Assembly: GCF_000020685.1 (NCBI RefSeq)
Contig: NC_012526.1
Coordinates: 2,148,001-2,212,000 of the forward strand
DNA: 64,000 nt
Direction: 5' to 3'
Origin: Deinococcus deserti VCD115
Lineage (GTDB): Bacteria; Deinococcota; Deinococci; Deinococcales; Deinococcaceae
Shown here: piece after piece, positions 45,428 through 56,231 of the stretch
How the letters are laid out: each line of letters opens with the position of its first letter
Position numbering within the stretch: the first letter of the stretch is position 1
Notes under the pieces: generated by a model
Told to the model about the DNA's origin: nothing
What the model saw: the letters and a program-made list of their open reading frames with translations, nothing else
The model's database searches: none
Position numbers and translations under genes: made by a program

Positions 45428-45440
45428 TTTGTTCATTGAA

Positions 45441-45476
45441 GAAGCGCCGCCTGATCCGGAGACCAGGCGGCGCTTC
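45441..45476. terminator. Intrinsic terminator after the NlpC/P60 gene
   Basis: A 13-bp perfect stem GAAGCGCCGCCTG / CAGGCGGCGCTTC, ten-base loop, then CTTACT. Serves two convergent genes. Confidence 0.75.
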
Positions 45477-45494
45477 CTTACTGCTCAAGGTGGT

Positions 45495-45719
45495 TCAGGT
45501 TTCGTCGCTGATGTCCTCAGAGTCCAGAATGGCGCGGTACTCTTCCAGATGAATGCCTTCGCCCAGCTCCTGAGCGATTTTCTCAATGGCCAGACGAACG
45601 ACCTCACTCTTGCTGATGAGGCGCTCGGGGCTGGACAGTTCATACGCCGTCCGGGTCAGCAAGGCGTCCTGCTCCTCGCTGATCACAACCTGCAGGCGTT
45701 TGCGTTCCTTCTTGGGCAT
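45495..45719 (-). CDS. Ribbon-helix-helix (CopG-like) DNA-binding protein
   Basis: A 74-residue protein. KKERKRLQVVISEEQDALL holds a positively charged strand, then a helix (TRTAYELSSPERL) and a second helix after the turn (SKSEVVRLAIEKIAQEL), which is the Arc/CopG/RHH order. An acidic tail (EYRAILDSEDISDET) follows. AGGAG lies eight bases before ATG 45719. It may be an orphan regulator or an antitoxin without its toxin. No partner gene is adjacent. Confidence 0.7.
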   Translation of the reverse strand: MPKKERKRLQVVISEEQDALLTRTAYELSSPERLISKSEVVRLAIEKIAQELGEGIHLEEYRAILDSEDISDET

Positions 45720-45986
45720 GCCTCTCCTGTCTGCGGGCCGCGCTTGAACACATAGAACAGGCGTGACCGTCAGTGTTCAGCGTAGCACGCATCATGAGTG
45801 TCTACAACATGAAACTCAGCTCAGGCTTATGTGCATACCTTGTACACCTGGGCATTCAGTCCCTGCGGTAAGGTCAAACTAGACGTACAGTGAGCATCAT
45901 GTGTAAGATGCACCTACGTTGCCGCCCAGGCCCGGGATATGCTCTTGCCTGGATTGACCTCACCGCCCCACCAAAAGGATTTATCG
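45720..45986. other. murA upstream region
   Basis: No gene seen. TATGCT at 45938-45943 would start transcription near 45950 and give murA a leader of about 37 bases with AAAGGA before the ATG. Confidence 0.4.
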
Positions 45987-47264
45987 ATGCAACTGACCCC
46001 ACTGCACATTCAAGGAGGCCGCGAACTTCGCGGTGAAATCGCCGTTCAGGGCAGCAAAAATGCAGCCCTGCCCATTATTGTGGCCAGCCTCCTGAGCAGT
46101 GAGAAAGTCACCCTGCATGGCATCCCGCGCCTGAGCGACGTCTACACCATTCTTGATCTGGTGCACCACATCGGCACCCAGCACCAGTGGGTCGGGCCCA
46201 ACAGCCTCGAACTGCATACCCCCAGCATCGTCAACACCGACGCGCCCTATGCCCTGGTCAACAAGATGCGCGCAAGTTTCGTGGTGCTTGGAGCCATTCT
46301 GGCGCGGGCCGGCCAGGCACGGGTATCTATGCCTGGAGGCTGTGCGTGGGGCCCACGCCCGGTGGACCAGCATGTCAAGGCGCTGCGCGCCCTGGGCGCT
46401 GAGATCAGTGAGGAGGGGGGCAACTTCCACGCCCGCCGCCAAGGCAGCCTCAACGGCACCTTTGTGTTTGAACTTCTGACCGTCGGCGGCACTCACAATG
46501 CAGTCCTGGCCGCAGTGCTGGGCGACGGTGTAGTGACGCTGGAAAACGCCAGCATCGATACCGACGTCGTGGACCTGATTGAGTTCCTGAACAGCCTGGG
46601 CGCTGACATACAGGGCGCCGGCACCAACACCCTGGTCATCCGTGGAGTGCAGCAGCTGCGCGGCGGCGAATACACCGTGATTCCCGACCGCATCGAAGCC
46701 GGGACTTTCATGATGCTGGCAGCTGCGACCCGCAGCCAGCTGACCGTACGCAACGTCCGCCCTGACCACCTGCGCGCCGTGAGTGCCAAGCTTCAGGAAA
46801 TGGGCGTGGACATTTTGGAAGCTGGCAACAGCCTGATCGTAGACGCGCGGCAGCGCGAGCTGCGTCCGGTGAATGTGACCACCCAGAGCTACCCGGGCTT
46901 TCCTACCGACGTACAGCCGCAGATGAGCGCCTTGCTGGCCACTGTGCCGGGGACCAGTGTCGTGCAGGACCCTGTTTACCCAGACCGCCTGACGCATGTG
47001 GCCGAACTGCACCGTATGGGCGCCAACATCACCGTCAGTGGCTACACCCAGGTGATCCAGGGCAGTGCCCTGCACGCCGCACCGGTCAAGGCTGCAGATC
47101 TGCGTGCTGGTGCTGCGCTGTTCATTGCCGGCCTGACCTGCACCGGTGAAACCGTGATTGACGGCGTGCAGTACCTCAACCGCGGCTATGAGAACCTCGC
47201 CGAGCGACTGTGTGGCATCGGAGCCACCGCACAGCAGACAGAACTCGCTGTCGCGATGGACTAA
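45987..47264 (+). CDS. murA: UDP-N-acetylglucosamine 1-carboxyvinyltransferase
   Basis: First committed step of peptidoglycan synthesis: moves enolpyruvate from PEP to UDP-GlcNAc. The 425-residue two-lobed enzyme shows GGRELRGEIAVQGSKNAALP (PEP/UDP-GlcNAc Lys-Asn near residue 22) and RVSMPGGCAWGPRPVDQH with the catalytic cysteine, the fosfomycin target, near residue 116. EAGTFMMLAAATRSQLTV near 232, SYPGFPTDVQPQMSALL near 305 and HVAELHRMGANI follow. Start ATG 45987. Standard gene. Confidence 0.96.
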   Translation: MQLTPLHIQGGRELRGEIAVQGSKNAALPIIVASLLSSEKVTLHGIPRLSDVYTILDLVHHIGTQHQWVGPNSLELHTPSIVNTDAPYALVNKMRASFVVLGAILARAGQARVSMPGGCAWGPRPVDQHVKALRALGAEISEEGGNFHARRQGSLNGTFVFELLTVGGTHNAVLAAVLGDGVVTLENASIDTDVVDLIEFLNSLGADIQGAGTNTLVIRGVQQLRGGEYTVIPDRIEAGTFMMLAAATRSQLTVRNVRPDHLRAVSAKLQEMGVDILEAGNSLIVDARQRELRPVNVTTQSYPGFPTDVQPQMSALLATVPGTSVVQDPVYPDRLTHVAELHRMGANITVSGYTQVIQGSALHAAPVKAADLRAGAALFIAGLTCTGETVIDGVQYLNRGYENLAERLCGIGATAQQTELAVAMD

Positions 47265-47294
47265 GTGACGACAGCCTGAGTTTCTGGCAGTAAT

Positions 47295-47331
47295 GCAGAG
47301 TGCCCGCCTTCAAGAAAGGCGGGCACTCTGC
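47295..47331. terminator. Bidirectional terminator between murA and ald
   Basis: A 16-bp perfect stem GCAGAGTGCCCGCCTT / AAGGCGGGCACTCTGC with loop CAAGA, then GTTGTTC. Serves both convergent genes. Confidence 0.85.
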
Positions 47332-47346
47332 GTTGTTCAAACGTCT

Positions 47347-48453
<1,107 letters not shown>

Positions 48454-48632
48454 AGTTCATTCCTCCGGAACAGGGCAGGCGAAAGGGATGCACGCAGTCA
48501 CGAGACCGGGTGCAGAAAATGGCGAGGGCCGTACAAGGCTTTCAGCGCAATGGTAGCAGGGCACCTCTCATGTACGATTGCCGGCAGATGCCACTTTCAG
48601 GGTGCCTTCGCAACGCTATTGCGGAAAAAAAG

Positions 48633-48638
48633 TATAAT
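48633..48638 (+). promoter_or_regulatory. -10 box TATAAT of the Lrp-type regulator gene
   Basis: A consensus TATAAT ten bases before ATG 48649, in the 195-base divergent region shared with ald. No good -35 seen. Confidence 0.5.
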
Positions 48639-48648
48639 TACCGTATTT

Positions 48649-49119
48649 ATGTCTCAATTTCATCTGGACGCTATTGACCGGCAGATTCTGGGGATCCTGC
48701 AGCGCGATGCCCGTATTGCCAACACCGAACTTGCCGACGAGATCGGGCTGACGCCAGCTCCTACCCTGCGCCGTGTGCGCCGCCTGGAGGAAGAAGGGAT
48801 CATCCAGAGCTACGTGGCGCTGCTGGACCAGAAGAAGGTGGGCCGTGAGCTGATGGTCATGGTGCGCGTTACGCTCGACAAGCAGACCAAACAGGGTTTT
48901 GAGGAGTTTGCCCGCAAGATGCAGCAGCGCCCCGAGGTTCTGGAATGCTTTCTGTGTCTGGGTGATATCGACTATCTGCTCAAGGTGTGCGTCCCCGATC
49001 TGGACGCCTACCAGCACTTTCTGGTCAATACCCTTGCGGCCATTCCCGGGGTGCGTAACACCGCCAGCACCATCGTGGTCAAGCAGGAAAAGTACACCAC
49101 CAGCCTGGCACTGGACTGA
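48649..49119 (+). CDS. Lrp/AsnC family transcriptional regulator
   Basis: A 156-residue feast/famine regulator. The N-terminal winged HTH reads LDAIDRQILGILQRDARIAN then TELADEIGLTPAPTLRRVRR and LEEEGIIQSYVA. The C-terminal RAM ligand domain (~70-150) contains EFARKMQQRPEVLECFLCLG then DIDYLLKVCVPDLDAYQHFL. Its start is 195 bases from that of ald on the opposite strand, the usual place for an Lrp-type activator of alanine dehydrogenase responding to an amino acid. The reading frame extends far upstream but only this part is coding. Confidence 0.9.
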   Translation: MSQFHLDAIDRQILGILQRDARIANTELADEIGLTPAPTLRRVRRLEEEGIIQSYVALLDQKKVGRELMVMVRVTLDKQTKQGFEEFARKMQQRPEVLECFLCLGDIDYLLKVCVPDLDAYQHFLVNTLAAIPGVRNTASTIVVKQEKYTTSLALD

Positions 49120-49181
49120 ATGAAGCCAGGCTTCGGACTTTCTGAGGAGCAGCCCACGGCTGGCGGGTAATACTGACCGCT

Positions 49182-49910
49182 ATGAACAAGATGGTCACTT
49201 TTCCGATGCTGGCCCTGGGTCTGAGCCTCGCTGCCTGCACGCCGCGCCAGAGTGCGGCGGCACCCGTGGCTGCCGCACCAGCGCCAGCGACCACGACTAC
49301 GACCTCCACGGCAGCACCAGCAGCGCAGGCCGGCTTTCAACCGCTCGCACCCCTCAGTGAAACCCGGCGCACCTCGTTTGCCCGTGCCGAGCAGGTCATT
49401 GACCCCAGTAAGCGCTACCGCGCGGTCCTGAACACCAGCCGCGGCGCTGTCACGGTCGAGCTGAACCCCAAGGCCGCTCCGGTGGCGGTCAACAATTTCG
49501 TGTTTCTGGCGCTGAACCGTTTTTACGACGGCACACGCTTTCACCGGGTGATCGAGGGCTTTATGGCGCAGGGCGGCGATCCCCTGAGCACGGACCCGGC
49601 CCGGAGAGAGGCCTGGGGGACTGGCGGGCCAGGCTACAGCTTCATGGCCGAGCACCGAAACGGACTGCGCTTCGACCGTGCCGGTGTCCTGGGCATGGCA
49701 CGCGGGGGCAGCCTCGATTCACAGGGCAGCCAGTTTTTCATCACGCTGGCTCCAGCCAACTTTCTCAGTGGGGAGTACACGGTATTCGGACAGGTCGTGA
49801 CCGGGCAGGAAGTCCTCAACCGCCTGACGCGCAACTACACTTCGAGCCAGCCGATTCCGGGAGCGGGTGCGGACGTACTCAACAGCGTGCAGATTCTCGT
49901 TGCGCCTTAA
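49182..49910 (+). CDS. Peptidyl-prolyl cis-trans isomerase lipoprotein (cyclophilin)
   Basis: A 242-residue exported cyclophilin. Lipoprotein signal MNKMVTFPMLALGLSLAAC (lipobox SLAAC, Cys19), an Ala/Thr/Pro linker to ~50, then the cyclophilin domain (~75-240). Markers are NFVFLALNRFYDGTRFHRVI near 105 (active Arg in FHRV), GFMAQGGDPLSTD near 126, MARGGSLDSQGSQFFITLAP near 170 and YTVFGQVVTGQEVL near 200. It would help fold exported proteins. AATACT seven bases before the ATG is a near-match to the leaderless box. Confidence 0.9.
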   Translation: MNKMVTFPMLALGLSLAACTPRQSAAAPVAAAPAPATTTTTSTAAPAAQAGFQPLAPLSETRRTSFARAEQVIDPSKRYRAVLNTSRGAVTVELNPKAAPVAVNNFVFLALNRFYDGTRFHRVIEGFMAQGGDPLSTDPARREAWGTGGPGYSFMAEHRNGLRFDRAGVLGMARGGSLDSQGSQFFITLAPANFLSGEYTVFGQVVTGQEVLNRLTRNYTSSQPIPGAGADVLNSVQILVAP

Positions 49911-49982
49911 GGACTGACGGCCATCCGCGCCCGGTACGAAACGGGCTCTGCCTTGCCCTATGCTGGGGCAGGAGGGCCGCGC

Positions 49983-50924
49983 GTGCTGGACAGATCCACA
50001 GACAAGGCAGGACCGGAACGCATCAGCACGCCTGAGCGTGTCAGCGAGCGTCTGATGGCCGACCGCAAGGTGCGTGCGGTCGCTCAGGCAGGCAGCTACG
50101 GCACCGACGAACAGTGGGCGGGCAGCCTGCCTACCTTCGTGGCCTTCGAACGCGGAGTCACCGAGGCTCAGGAGGATATCCGCGCCGGCATCAGTGTCAT
50201 CCGGTATCCGTATGAAGCGCTTGACCAGTGGCGCGACTGGCAGGTCGCTCAGCAGGAGGCGCCCCTGGCCCTGCTGGCCACCAGCCGGGTGCTGTATGAC
50301 CCGACAAACGGCTTCGGCCGTATCCAGCGGACCCTGTGGAACCTGAATGAATCGCAGCTTGCGGCGTACCGCGCCGAACTGCTGAACGCCGCAGCTGAGC
50401 GGCTGGACATTTCACGCGGGCAGTACACCGGACCCGGTCACGGCCCACAGGAGCAGCTGCTGGCCCTGGCTGACGCACGCGAGATTGCCCTGACACTGCT
50501 GTATCCGGCCCTGCTGAGCTATCTGCACGCCTGGCCCGAGTTTGAAATCCGTCTGCCGCATGCCTGGCGCGCGCGCGCAGGGCTCCGCTATCCCAAGGCT
50601 GTCTATCACCTGGAAAGTCTGTATGCGTTTGGCGGCTCCGACGAAGCCCGCCGGGTGTTGCTGGCCACGCGCGGCCTGGGTCTGGTCGAACAGGAGCGCC
50701 GGGCCAGGGCTGCCTTTCAGGCGGGGTATTACGACGGTGCAGTGCGGTATCTGCGTGATGAAGCCGCCCGCAAGCACCGGATAGAGCTGGACCGCTGGGC
50801 CCACCTGAGCAGCGCCCGGCGCGACAAACTGGGGACTCTGCTGGGGGTCACACGCGCGCCACTGGGACCGGCTGCTCTGTCTGTAGCCGCTGCCATGCTG
50901 GACGCGGTGCGCGAGGGCCACTGA
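49983..50924 (+). CDS. Conserved protein, possibly nucleotidyltransferase-like
   Basis: A 313-residue cytosolic protein not firmly recognised. The N-terminus [20 protein letters not shown] then PTFVAFERG resembles the Gly-Ser core and following acidic residue of nucleotidyltransferase folds. A helical C-terminal part ([60 protein letters not shown]) recalls the substrate-binding half of such enzymes. GTG 49983 has GGAGG seven bases upstream and TATGCT at 49959. The assignment is a guess from fold-level cues. Confidence 0.5.
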   Translation: MLDRSTDKAGPERISTPERVSERLMADRKVRAVAQAGSYGTDEQWAGSLPTFVAFERGVTEAQEDIRAGISVIRYPYEALDQWRDWQVAQQEAPLALLATSRVLYDPTNGFGRIQRTLWNLNESQLAAYRAELLNAAAERLDISRGQYTGPGHGPQEQLLALADAREIALTLLYPALLSYLHAWPEFEIRLPHAWRARAGLRYPKAVYHLESLYAFGGSDEARRVLLATRGLGLVEQERRARAAFQAGYYDGAVRYLRDEAARKHRIELDRWAHLSSARRDKLGTLLGVTRAPLGPAALSVAAAMLDAVREGH

Positions 50925-51114
50925 TCAGAGGTGTAGTGGCTGGAATGGGCTCTGTTTTCAACTCTGCCTGTAGAGGCTGAAAGCGACCTGAACCTCGGAG
51001 CAGCTTTGCAGTACCCGAAGAGCACCTCGACGGTCATCTTTATCTCTGACACTTTTCTTCTTTAACATACGCCGTAAGAGTTAAGAGACTGTTGTCAGCG
51101 CAGACTGCATAGGT

Positions 51115-53466
51115 ATGAGTCACATTGTGGCGTGGCATCTGCCTGCTGGTTTGCGGTCGCTGTTGCCATTGCGCTTTGAGCGGCGTCTCGTGTTGCTGTT
51201 GATTGGCATTGCCTGTGCGCACCTGGCATTCGTTCTGTTGCCGTACCGCTCTGATGAGACGCGCGAATGGGCTGGGAATCTGTTTTTTATTCCGCCTTTC
51301 GTGATCAGTGCTGTGCTTGCCTTGCGTGTCGCCGCACGGCACCCGGCACAGCGGGCATCCTGGCTGTGGTTCGGCACTGGACAGCTGGGCTGGGCCACCG
51401 GACAGATTATTTATGCATATCTGGACCTGATGGGCACTTCGCCGTATCCTTCAGCGGCTGACGCTTTTTTCCTGGCACTGATTCCGTGCTTTATCACGGG
51501 TCTGCTGCTATTCAACCGCTCGCCTGTACCCCGTAAGCAACGGCTGATTCTGGCTCTCGATACCCTGATCATTGTTTTTGCTCTGGCGGGCGCCTACTGG
51601 GAAGTGGCTATTGGCCGAAGCATAGAGAGTCATCAGGGCAGCACGTTTGCCCTGGCCGTGGGTCTGGCCTACCCAACAGCAGATCTGGTGCTGATCGCCC
51701 TGCTGACTGTCTTTTGTGTGTGGCGTCCCCGAGAGTTCGCGGCGCCCAATACCCTTGCCCTGACCGTCGGGCTGCTGAGTCTGCTTATGGCCGACGCCGG
51801 CTATCAGATCAAAACCGCAGCTGAAAGCTATCAGGTAGGCTTCGGGCTCGACCTGTTCTGGACATCAGCTGCAACCCTGTTCGGCGTGGCCGCTGCACTG
51901 ACCGGAGCACCATTGACTCGTGGACGCATCCGTTGGGAAAGGGTGACGCAGAACTGGTTGCGCGCGGCGGATTTCGCTCAGGTGGCCTTGCCTTATCTGG
52001 CGATCGCGATGGCCCTGAGCCTCGCCATCCTGCACTATCTGTTTCCCGATCATGAAGCCGGCGGCGTAATTCTGATGGCCTTTGTCGTGGTGACCCTCTC
52101 GTCCGGGCGGCAGTTCCTGACCCAACAGGAAGCCCGGCAACTGCAACGCGACCTTGACCTGCAGGCCAAACATGATCCCCTGACTGGTCTGGTGAACCGG
52201 GGCCACCTGGTACAGCTGCTGGACTACGCCATTGAGCGCGCCGACTCCCGGTATGGGGTAGCAGTGCTGTTTATTGATCTCGACCGCTTTAAATCGGTCA
52301 ATGATATCTACGGCCATACTGCTGGGGACAATCTTTTACGGAATGTGGCTCAGCGGCTTCAGAACGAAGTGAGGCGCAACGATATTGTTGCTCGGCAGGG
52401 TGGGGACGAATTCGTTGTGGTAGCAACGGGCGTCCTTCATGCGTCGGCCGTGCATGACCTGGGACGCCGGTTGCTTCAGGCCTTAAGTCGTCCCTATACC
52501 GTTGGGACTGAAAGTGTGACACTCTCTGCAAGCATCGGGGTCACCCTGTGTCCAGCAGAAAGCGTCGACGCCAGCGAGGCCCTGAGAAACGCGGATATCG
52601 CCATGTATGAGGCAAAGCGTCGGGGCCGCAATAGTGTGCAGTTTTACAACCAGCACATCGAGAAGCAGACTTCCGAGATTCACCGCATTGAAGTTCAGCT
52701 GCGCGGGGCCATTGAGCGGGGTGAGCTGAGGGTGGTCTATCAGCCTCTCGTCTCGCTGGACTCCAGACAGGTGCGGTCAGCCGAAGCGCTGCTGCGCTGG
52801 GACTCACCGGTCCTGGGTCCTGTGTCTCCAGCAGTATTCATTCCGGTGGCCGAGCAGCGCGGCCTGATTCATGCCATCGGGAGCTGGGTGCTGGACACGG
52901 CCATGGGGCAGCTCAGTGTCTGGCGGGCAACCGGACACCCCGACCTCAGCGTTTCCGTCAATGTCTCGCCATTGCAGTTTGAGCGCGATGACTTTATCGC
53001 GCAGGTACGGGCAGCGCTGGACCGCCACCACCTTCCGGGCAGTGCGTTGACACTCGAACTGACGGAAGGTTCGCTGCTCACGGATTTTGACGCGTCCAAC
53101 ATCAAGCTCAGACAGCTGCGTGCACTGGGAATCCAGGTCGCGCTGGACGACTTCGGGACCGGCTATTCGAGCCTGGCCTATCTGCGCACCCTGCACGTCG
53201 ATATCGTGAAAATTGATCGGTCGTTCATCTGGGCCATACAGGACGATGGTCTTACGTTCGTGGAGGCCATTGTGCGCATTGCGCATCATTTGAAGCTGCG
53301 GATCGTAGCTGAAGGCATTGAGACGCTGGAGCAGTGCAGCAGCCTGCAGCACCTGTCGTGCGACCTGGGGCAGGGGTACCTGTTTGCCAAGCCCCTGGCG
53401 GCCGACAGGTTCGCGGCGTTTGCCGCACAGGCAGGGTGTCCCACGGTGCCTGAAGCCAGCACCTGA
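51115..53466 (+). CDS. Membrane GGDEF-EAL c-di-GMP protein
   Basis: A 783-residue signalling protein. The N-terminal ~330 residues hold about nine transmembrane helices. The GGDEF domain (~345-515) has HDPLTGLVNRGHL, FIDLDRFKSVND and an intact active site ARQGGDEFVVV, with an RRND inhibitory-site motif five residues before it. The EAL domain (~525-775) has SAEALLRWDSP, VNVSPLQFERD, LELTEGSLLTD, LDDFGTGYSSLAYLRTLHV, KIDRSFIW and VAEGIETLEQ, so the metal ligands look complete. It could both make and break c-di-GMP. A second GGDEF protein is transcribed toward it. Confidence 0.9.
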   Translation: MSHIVAWHLPAGLRSLLPLRFERRLVLLLIGIACAHLAFVLLPYRSDETREWAGNLFFIPPFVISAVLALRVAARHPAQRASWLWFGTGQLGWATGQIIYAYLDLMGTSPYPSAADAFFLALIPCFITGLLLFNRSPVPRKQRLILALDTLIIVFALAGAYWEVAIGRSIESHQGSTFALAVGLAYPTADLVLIALLTVFCVWRPREFAAPNTLALTVGLLSLLMADAGYQIKTAAESYQVGFGLDLFWTSAATLFGVAAALTGAPLTRGRIRWERVTQNWLRAADFAQVALPYLAIAMALSLAILHYLFPDHEAGGVILMAFVVVTLSSGRQFLTQQEARQLQRDLDLQAKHDPLTGLVNRGHLVQLLDYAIERADSRYGVAVLFIDLDRFKSVNDIYGHTAGDNLLRNVAQRLQNEVRRNDIVARQGGDEFVVVATGVLHASAVHDLGRRLLQALSRPYTVGTESVTLSASIGVTLCPAESVDASEALRNADIAMYEAKRRGRNSVQFYNQHIEKQTSEIHRIEVQLRGAIERGELRVVYQPLVSLDSRQVRSAEALLRWDSPVLGPVSPAVFIPVAEQRGLIHAIGSWVLDTAMGQLSVWRATGHPDLSVSVNVSPLQFERDDFIAQVRAALDRHHLPGSALTLELTEGSLLTDFDASNIKLRQLRALGIQVALDDFGTGYSSLAYLRTLHVDIVKIDRSFIWAIQDDGLTFVEAIVRIAHHLKLRIVAEGIETLEQCSSLQHLSCDLGQGYLFAKPLAADRFAAFAAQAGCPTVPEAST

Positions 53467-53818
53467 ACCGGGTTGCTTTCCCTTGTATTCCCGAAAAGCG
53501 GCGGAGAATGGGCTACCTGGCCATTCCCCGTTCTGCTGCGGGCTGTCTGCTCGGGTCAGTTGGGAAAAAGTTCATAGCTTCCATAAAGCAGCCTGGGGGG
53601 CTCTGGTGTGGCACACCTTGTCTGAAGGCAACCGCTGCATAGAGGCAGTGCAAAACCAGTCTGGCCTCCCCTATCTCCACGTTGGCTGTTGCATAGAGGA
53701 ACACAATCCCCGCGAACCGGGCAGGCTCTGCGACAGCTGCAGATCATGTTCTCTGGCCGGTCAGGGGAGCGGCTGAGTATTTATCCTGTCTCGCAGACAG
53801 TTTCCACGAACACTCAGG
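53467..53818. other. Intergenic stretch between two convergent c-di-GMP genes
   Basis: About 350 bases. I see no credible gene, no clear hairpin terminator and no repeat. Confidence 0.4.
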
Positions 53819-55636
53819 TTACCTGAGGGGTCTGAGGGCAGTCGCACTCTCGACGCGGTTGCGCCCTTCCTGTTTTGCCAGATACAGCGCCTGATCAGCC
53901 TGATTGATCAGCACCCGTACGTCTGTCCCATGCTCGGCGTAGGTTGCCACCCCGATACTCACGGTGACCTGACCGAGCATCTGACGGTTATGCTTCACCG
54001 TCAGAGCGGCGATCTTTTCCCGAAAACCATTGGCGCGCGCCAGGATGTCCTCGTGCGGGGCATTCACCAGCACGATGATGAATTCCTCGCCACCGTATCT
54101 GCAGATAATGTCTTCGGCGCGGAAATATTCCTGCATGGTTTTGGCTGCGGCCAGAAGAACCGCATCACCGGCCTCATGACCGAAGGTGTCATTGAACTTC
54201 TTGAAATGATCGATGTCGACCGCCAGAACACTCACGGACTGTTGGTCGCGCGTTGCCCGGTGCAGTTCGCGTTCCATGGTTTCTTCCAGGTACCGGCGGT
54301 TGAACAGTCCCGTCATCGGGTCACGGATGCTCTGTTGCCGCAGGGTTTCACGCAGGCCCAGGTTCCCGATGGCCAGCGCAATTTGCTGGGCAACTGTCAG
54401 CGCAAAGGACCGGAGGTGCTCGGGTAAAGGCCCGTCCTCTGGCGCGCCTGCAAGCTGAAGCACACCCAGAGCCTCGCTCTGGGCCAGCAAAGGAATGCAC
54501 AGGTAAGAGCCGGCATGGCCGCCATGATGCGCACAGGACGGGCTGAGCCCACTGGGTTCATAGGTATGCCCGCGCCGCAGAGCCAGGCACGAACCCGGGT
54601 CATGCATGGTGCCTACGGTATCCAGCACACCGGCGCCCCACACCGCGCGGGTTTCCAGCAGGTTTCTTGAAGGTTTCAGGGTCAGCAACGATCCGCTCCA
54701 GCCACTGAACAGAAGGGGCAACGCCTGCCCCAGAATGCGGTATCCCTCTTCCTTGTCCTGGCAGGACTGCAGGGCATCACTGAGCTCGGCAAGCTGACTG
54801 ACCTCCCTGTGCCGCCGCTCCAGGACTATGTTGCGGTCTGCAATCTCGTGCTGGGCAAGTTCAAGCGCTGTGGCCATCTGGTTGAAGTCCTCGGCAAGCA
54901 GTCTTGGCTCGTACAGATCGCTGAGGGGCGCACGGGTTCCCAGGTTCCCGGAAGCCAGATCCTGGGTTGAGGTGCGCAGGCGATTAAACACCAGCGCGAC
55001 CCCGGAAGCCAGACGGATGCCGAAAAAGATACTCACCAGTAACGCAAACAGCACTCCCAGCGGAGCGAAGAGCTGCAAGCGTCTCAGGTTTGCCTGATTG
55101 AGGGCTTCTTTCTGTTTCACTTCCTGTGTCAGATGCCGACTCAGGCCCAGGAGATCTCTGCGGATGGCATCAACAACGACCTTCCCCTTCTGAGTTTTGA
55201 CTAGAGCAACTGACAGTGCTGGATCCTTCTGGTAGGCGGCGAGCTGCGGGCGGGCTGCCACATCAAGCCACTGCTCGATCTGCCGTTCTACTTTTCTCAC
55301 CACCGCAAGGTGCTCTGCGGCGTGGTTGGAATCAGCGTAGTCAATCATCAGCTGGCGCTCCAGCTGTGCAAGCTCACCTGGAAGACGGGCCCTGGCAGCA
55401 GCATGTGGCGCCAGAAAGTCTGCCTCGCCGGTCAGCAGGTAGCCGCGCAGTCCGGTTTCCAGATCCAGAACACTGTTCAGCAGCGCAGTAATATGGGTGA
55501 TTTCTTCCTGCCCATGCTGAACTTCACCGACCAGACGGTTGTTTTGCTCGATGCTCAGGTAGACAGCGACTCCTCCCAGCAATGTAAAAAGCCAGAGGAT
55601 GCTGAAGGTGCGCAGGATCAGGGTGGATAATCGCAT
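53819..55636 (-). CDS. CHASE3-HAMP-GAF diguanylate cyclase
   Basis: A 605-residue membrane sensor. TM1 (~10-28), CHASE3 domain (~35-180: LLNSVLDLETGLRGYLLTGE), TM2 (~190-212), HAMP (~215-265), a short coiled coil, GAF (~285-420: CLALRRGHTYEPSG, GSYLCIPLLAQSEALGVLQL) and a C-terminal GGDEF domain (~435-600). In the last, RDPMTGLFNRRYLEETM, AVDIDHFKKFNDTFGHEAGD and YGGEEFIIV indicate an active cyclase. RAED five residues before GGEEF is an intact product-inhibition site. The external or membrane signal is unknown. Confidence 0.9.
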   Translation of the reverse strand: MRLSTLILRTFSILWLFTLLGGVAVYLSIEQNNRLVGEVQHGQEEITHITALLNSVLDLETGLRGYLLTGEADFLAPHAAARARLPGELAQLERQLMIDYADSNHAAEHLAVVRKVERQIEQWLDVAARPQLAAYQKDPALSVALVKTQKGKVVVDAIRRDLLGLSRHLTQEVKQKEALNQANLRRLQLFAPLGVLFALLVSIFFGIRLASGVALVFNRLRTSTQDLASGNLGTRAPLSDLYEPRLLAEDFNQMATALELAQHEIADRNIVLERRHREVSQLAELSDALQSCQDKEEGYRILGQALPLLFSGWSGSLLTLKPSRNLLETRAVWGAGVLDTVGTMHDPGSCLALRRGHTYEPSGLSPSCAHHGGHAGSYLCIPLLAQSEALGVLQLAGAPEDGPLPEHLRSFALTVAQQIALAIGNLGLRETLRQQSIRDPMTGLFNRRYLEETMERELHRATRDQQSVSVLAVDIDHFKKFNDTFGHEAGDAVLLAAAKTMQEYFRAEDIICRYGGEEFIIVLVNAPHEDILARANGFREKIAALTVKHNRQMLGQVTVSIGVATYAEHGTDVRVLINQADQALYLAKQEGRNRVESATALRPLR

Positions 55637-55805
55637 AAGGTTCGATAGACGCCGACAGGTGCGGCCGCCACTGTAAGGCTAGGAAAAAGGGTCTCTCGAA
55701 CTACTTACAGGGAATATAAAAGGTGTGATATTCCATCTGGCAGCGAAGATTGACGCTTTATTTTAGAAATGTGACACGGCCTGCGCAGTATTCTCATTCG
55801 CCCTT

Positions 55806-55811
55806 TATGCT
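55806..55811 (+). promoter_or_regulatory. -10 box TATGCT, leaderless promoter of the receiver gene
   Basis: TATGCT, six bases (CTAGCA), then GTG 55818. Confidence 0.65.
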
Positions 55812-55817
55812 CTAGCA

Positions 55818-56231
55818 GTGAATCTTTTGCACCATTTTCTGCTGATTGATGACAATCTGGCAGACCAGCTGCTGGCAGAAGAAGCCTTCCTGCAGCTGTG
55901 CCCGGACTGCACGCTGACATGCGTCGCAGACGGAAAAACGGCACTGGACCTGCTGAAGTCAAAAGCAGTTCAGCCAGACGTGATCCTGCTGGACGTCAAT
56001 ATGCCGGGTATGAGTGGCTTTGAGGTTCTCGCAGCTCTCAAGGCAGATCCGCAGCTGGCCTTACTTCCGGTCGTGATGCTCTCGACCTCCGGTGCCAAAT
56101 CTGATGTGCGGGCCGCTTATACGCTGCATGCCAGCTCCTATCTGGTCAAAGCTCAGGAATTCGAGCAATTCGTGGATCAGATCGATACCTTTCTGGCGTT
56201 CTGGCAGAAGACTCAGGTCGCACGCGAGTAA
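55818..56231 (+). CDS. Single-domain response regulator
   Basis: A 137-residue stand-alone receiver of the same Rcp1-like class as the one at 27177. FLLIDDNLADQLLAEEAF holds the acidic pair, VILLDVNMPGMSG near 57 the phospho-Asp, VVMLSTSGAKSD near 85 the Ser/Thr and SYLVKAQEFEQF near 110 the Lys. No output domain and no adjacent kinase. The divergent neighbour is the CHASE3-GGDEF cyclase, which might share its pathway. Confidence 0.87.
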   Translation: MNLLHHFLLIDDNLADQLLAEEAFLQLCPDCTLTCVADGKTALDLLKSKAVQPDVILLDVNMPGMSGFEVLAALKADPQLALLPVVMLSTSGAKSDVRAAYTLHASSYLVKAQEFEQFVDQIDTFLAFWQKTQVARE

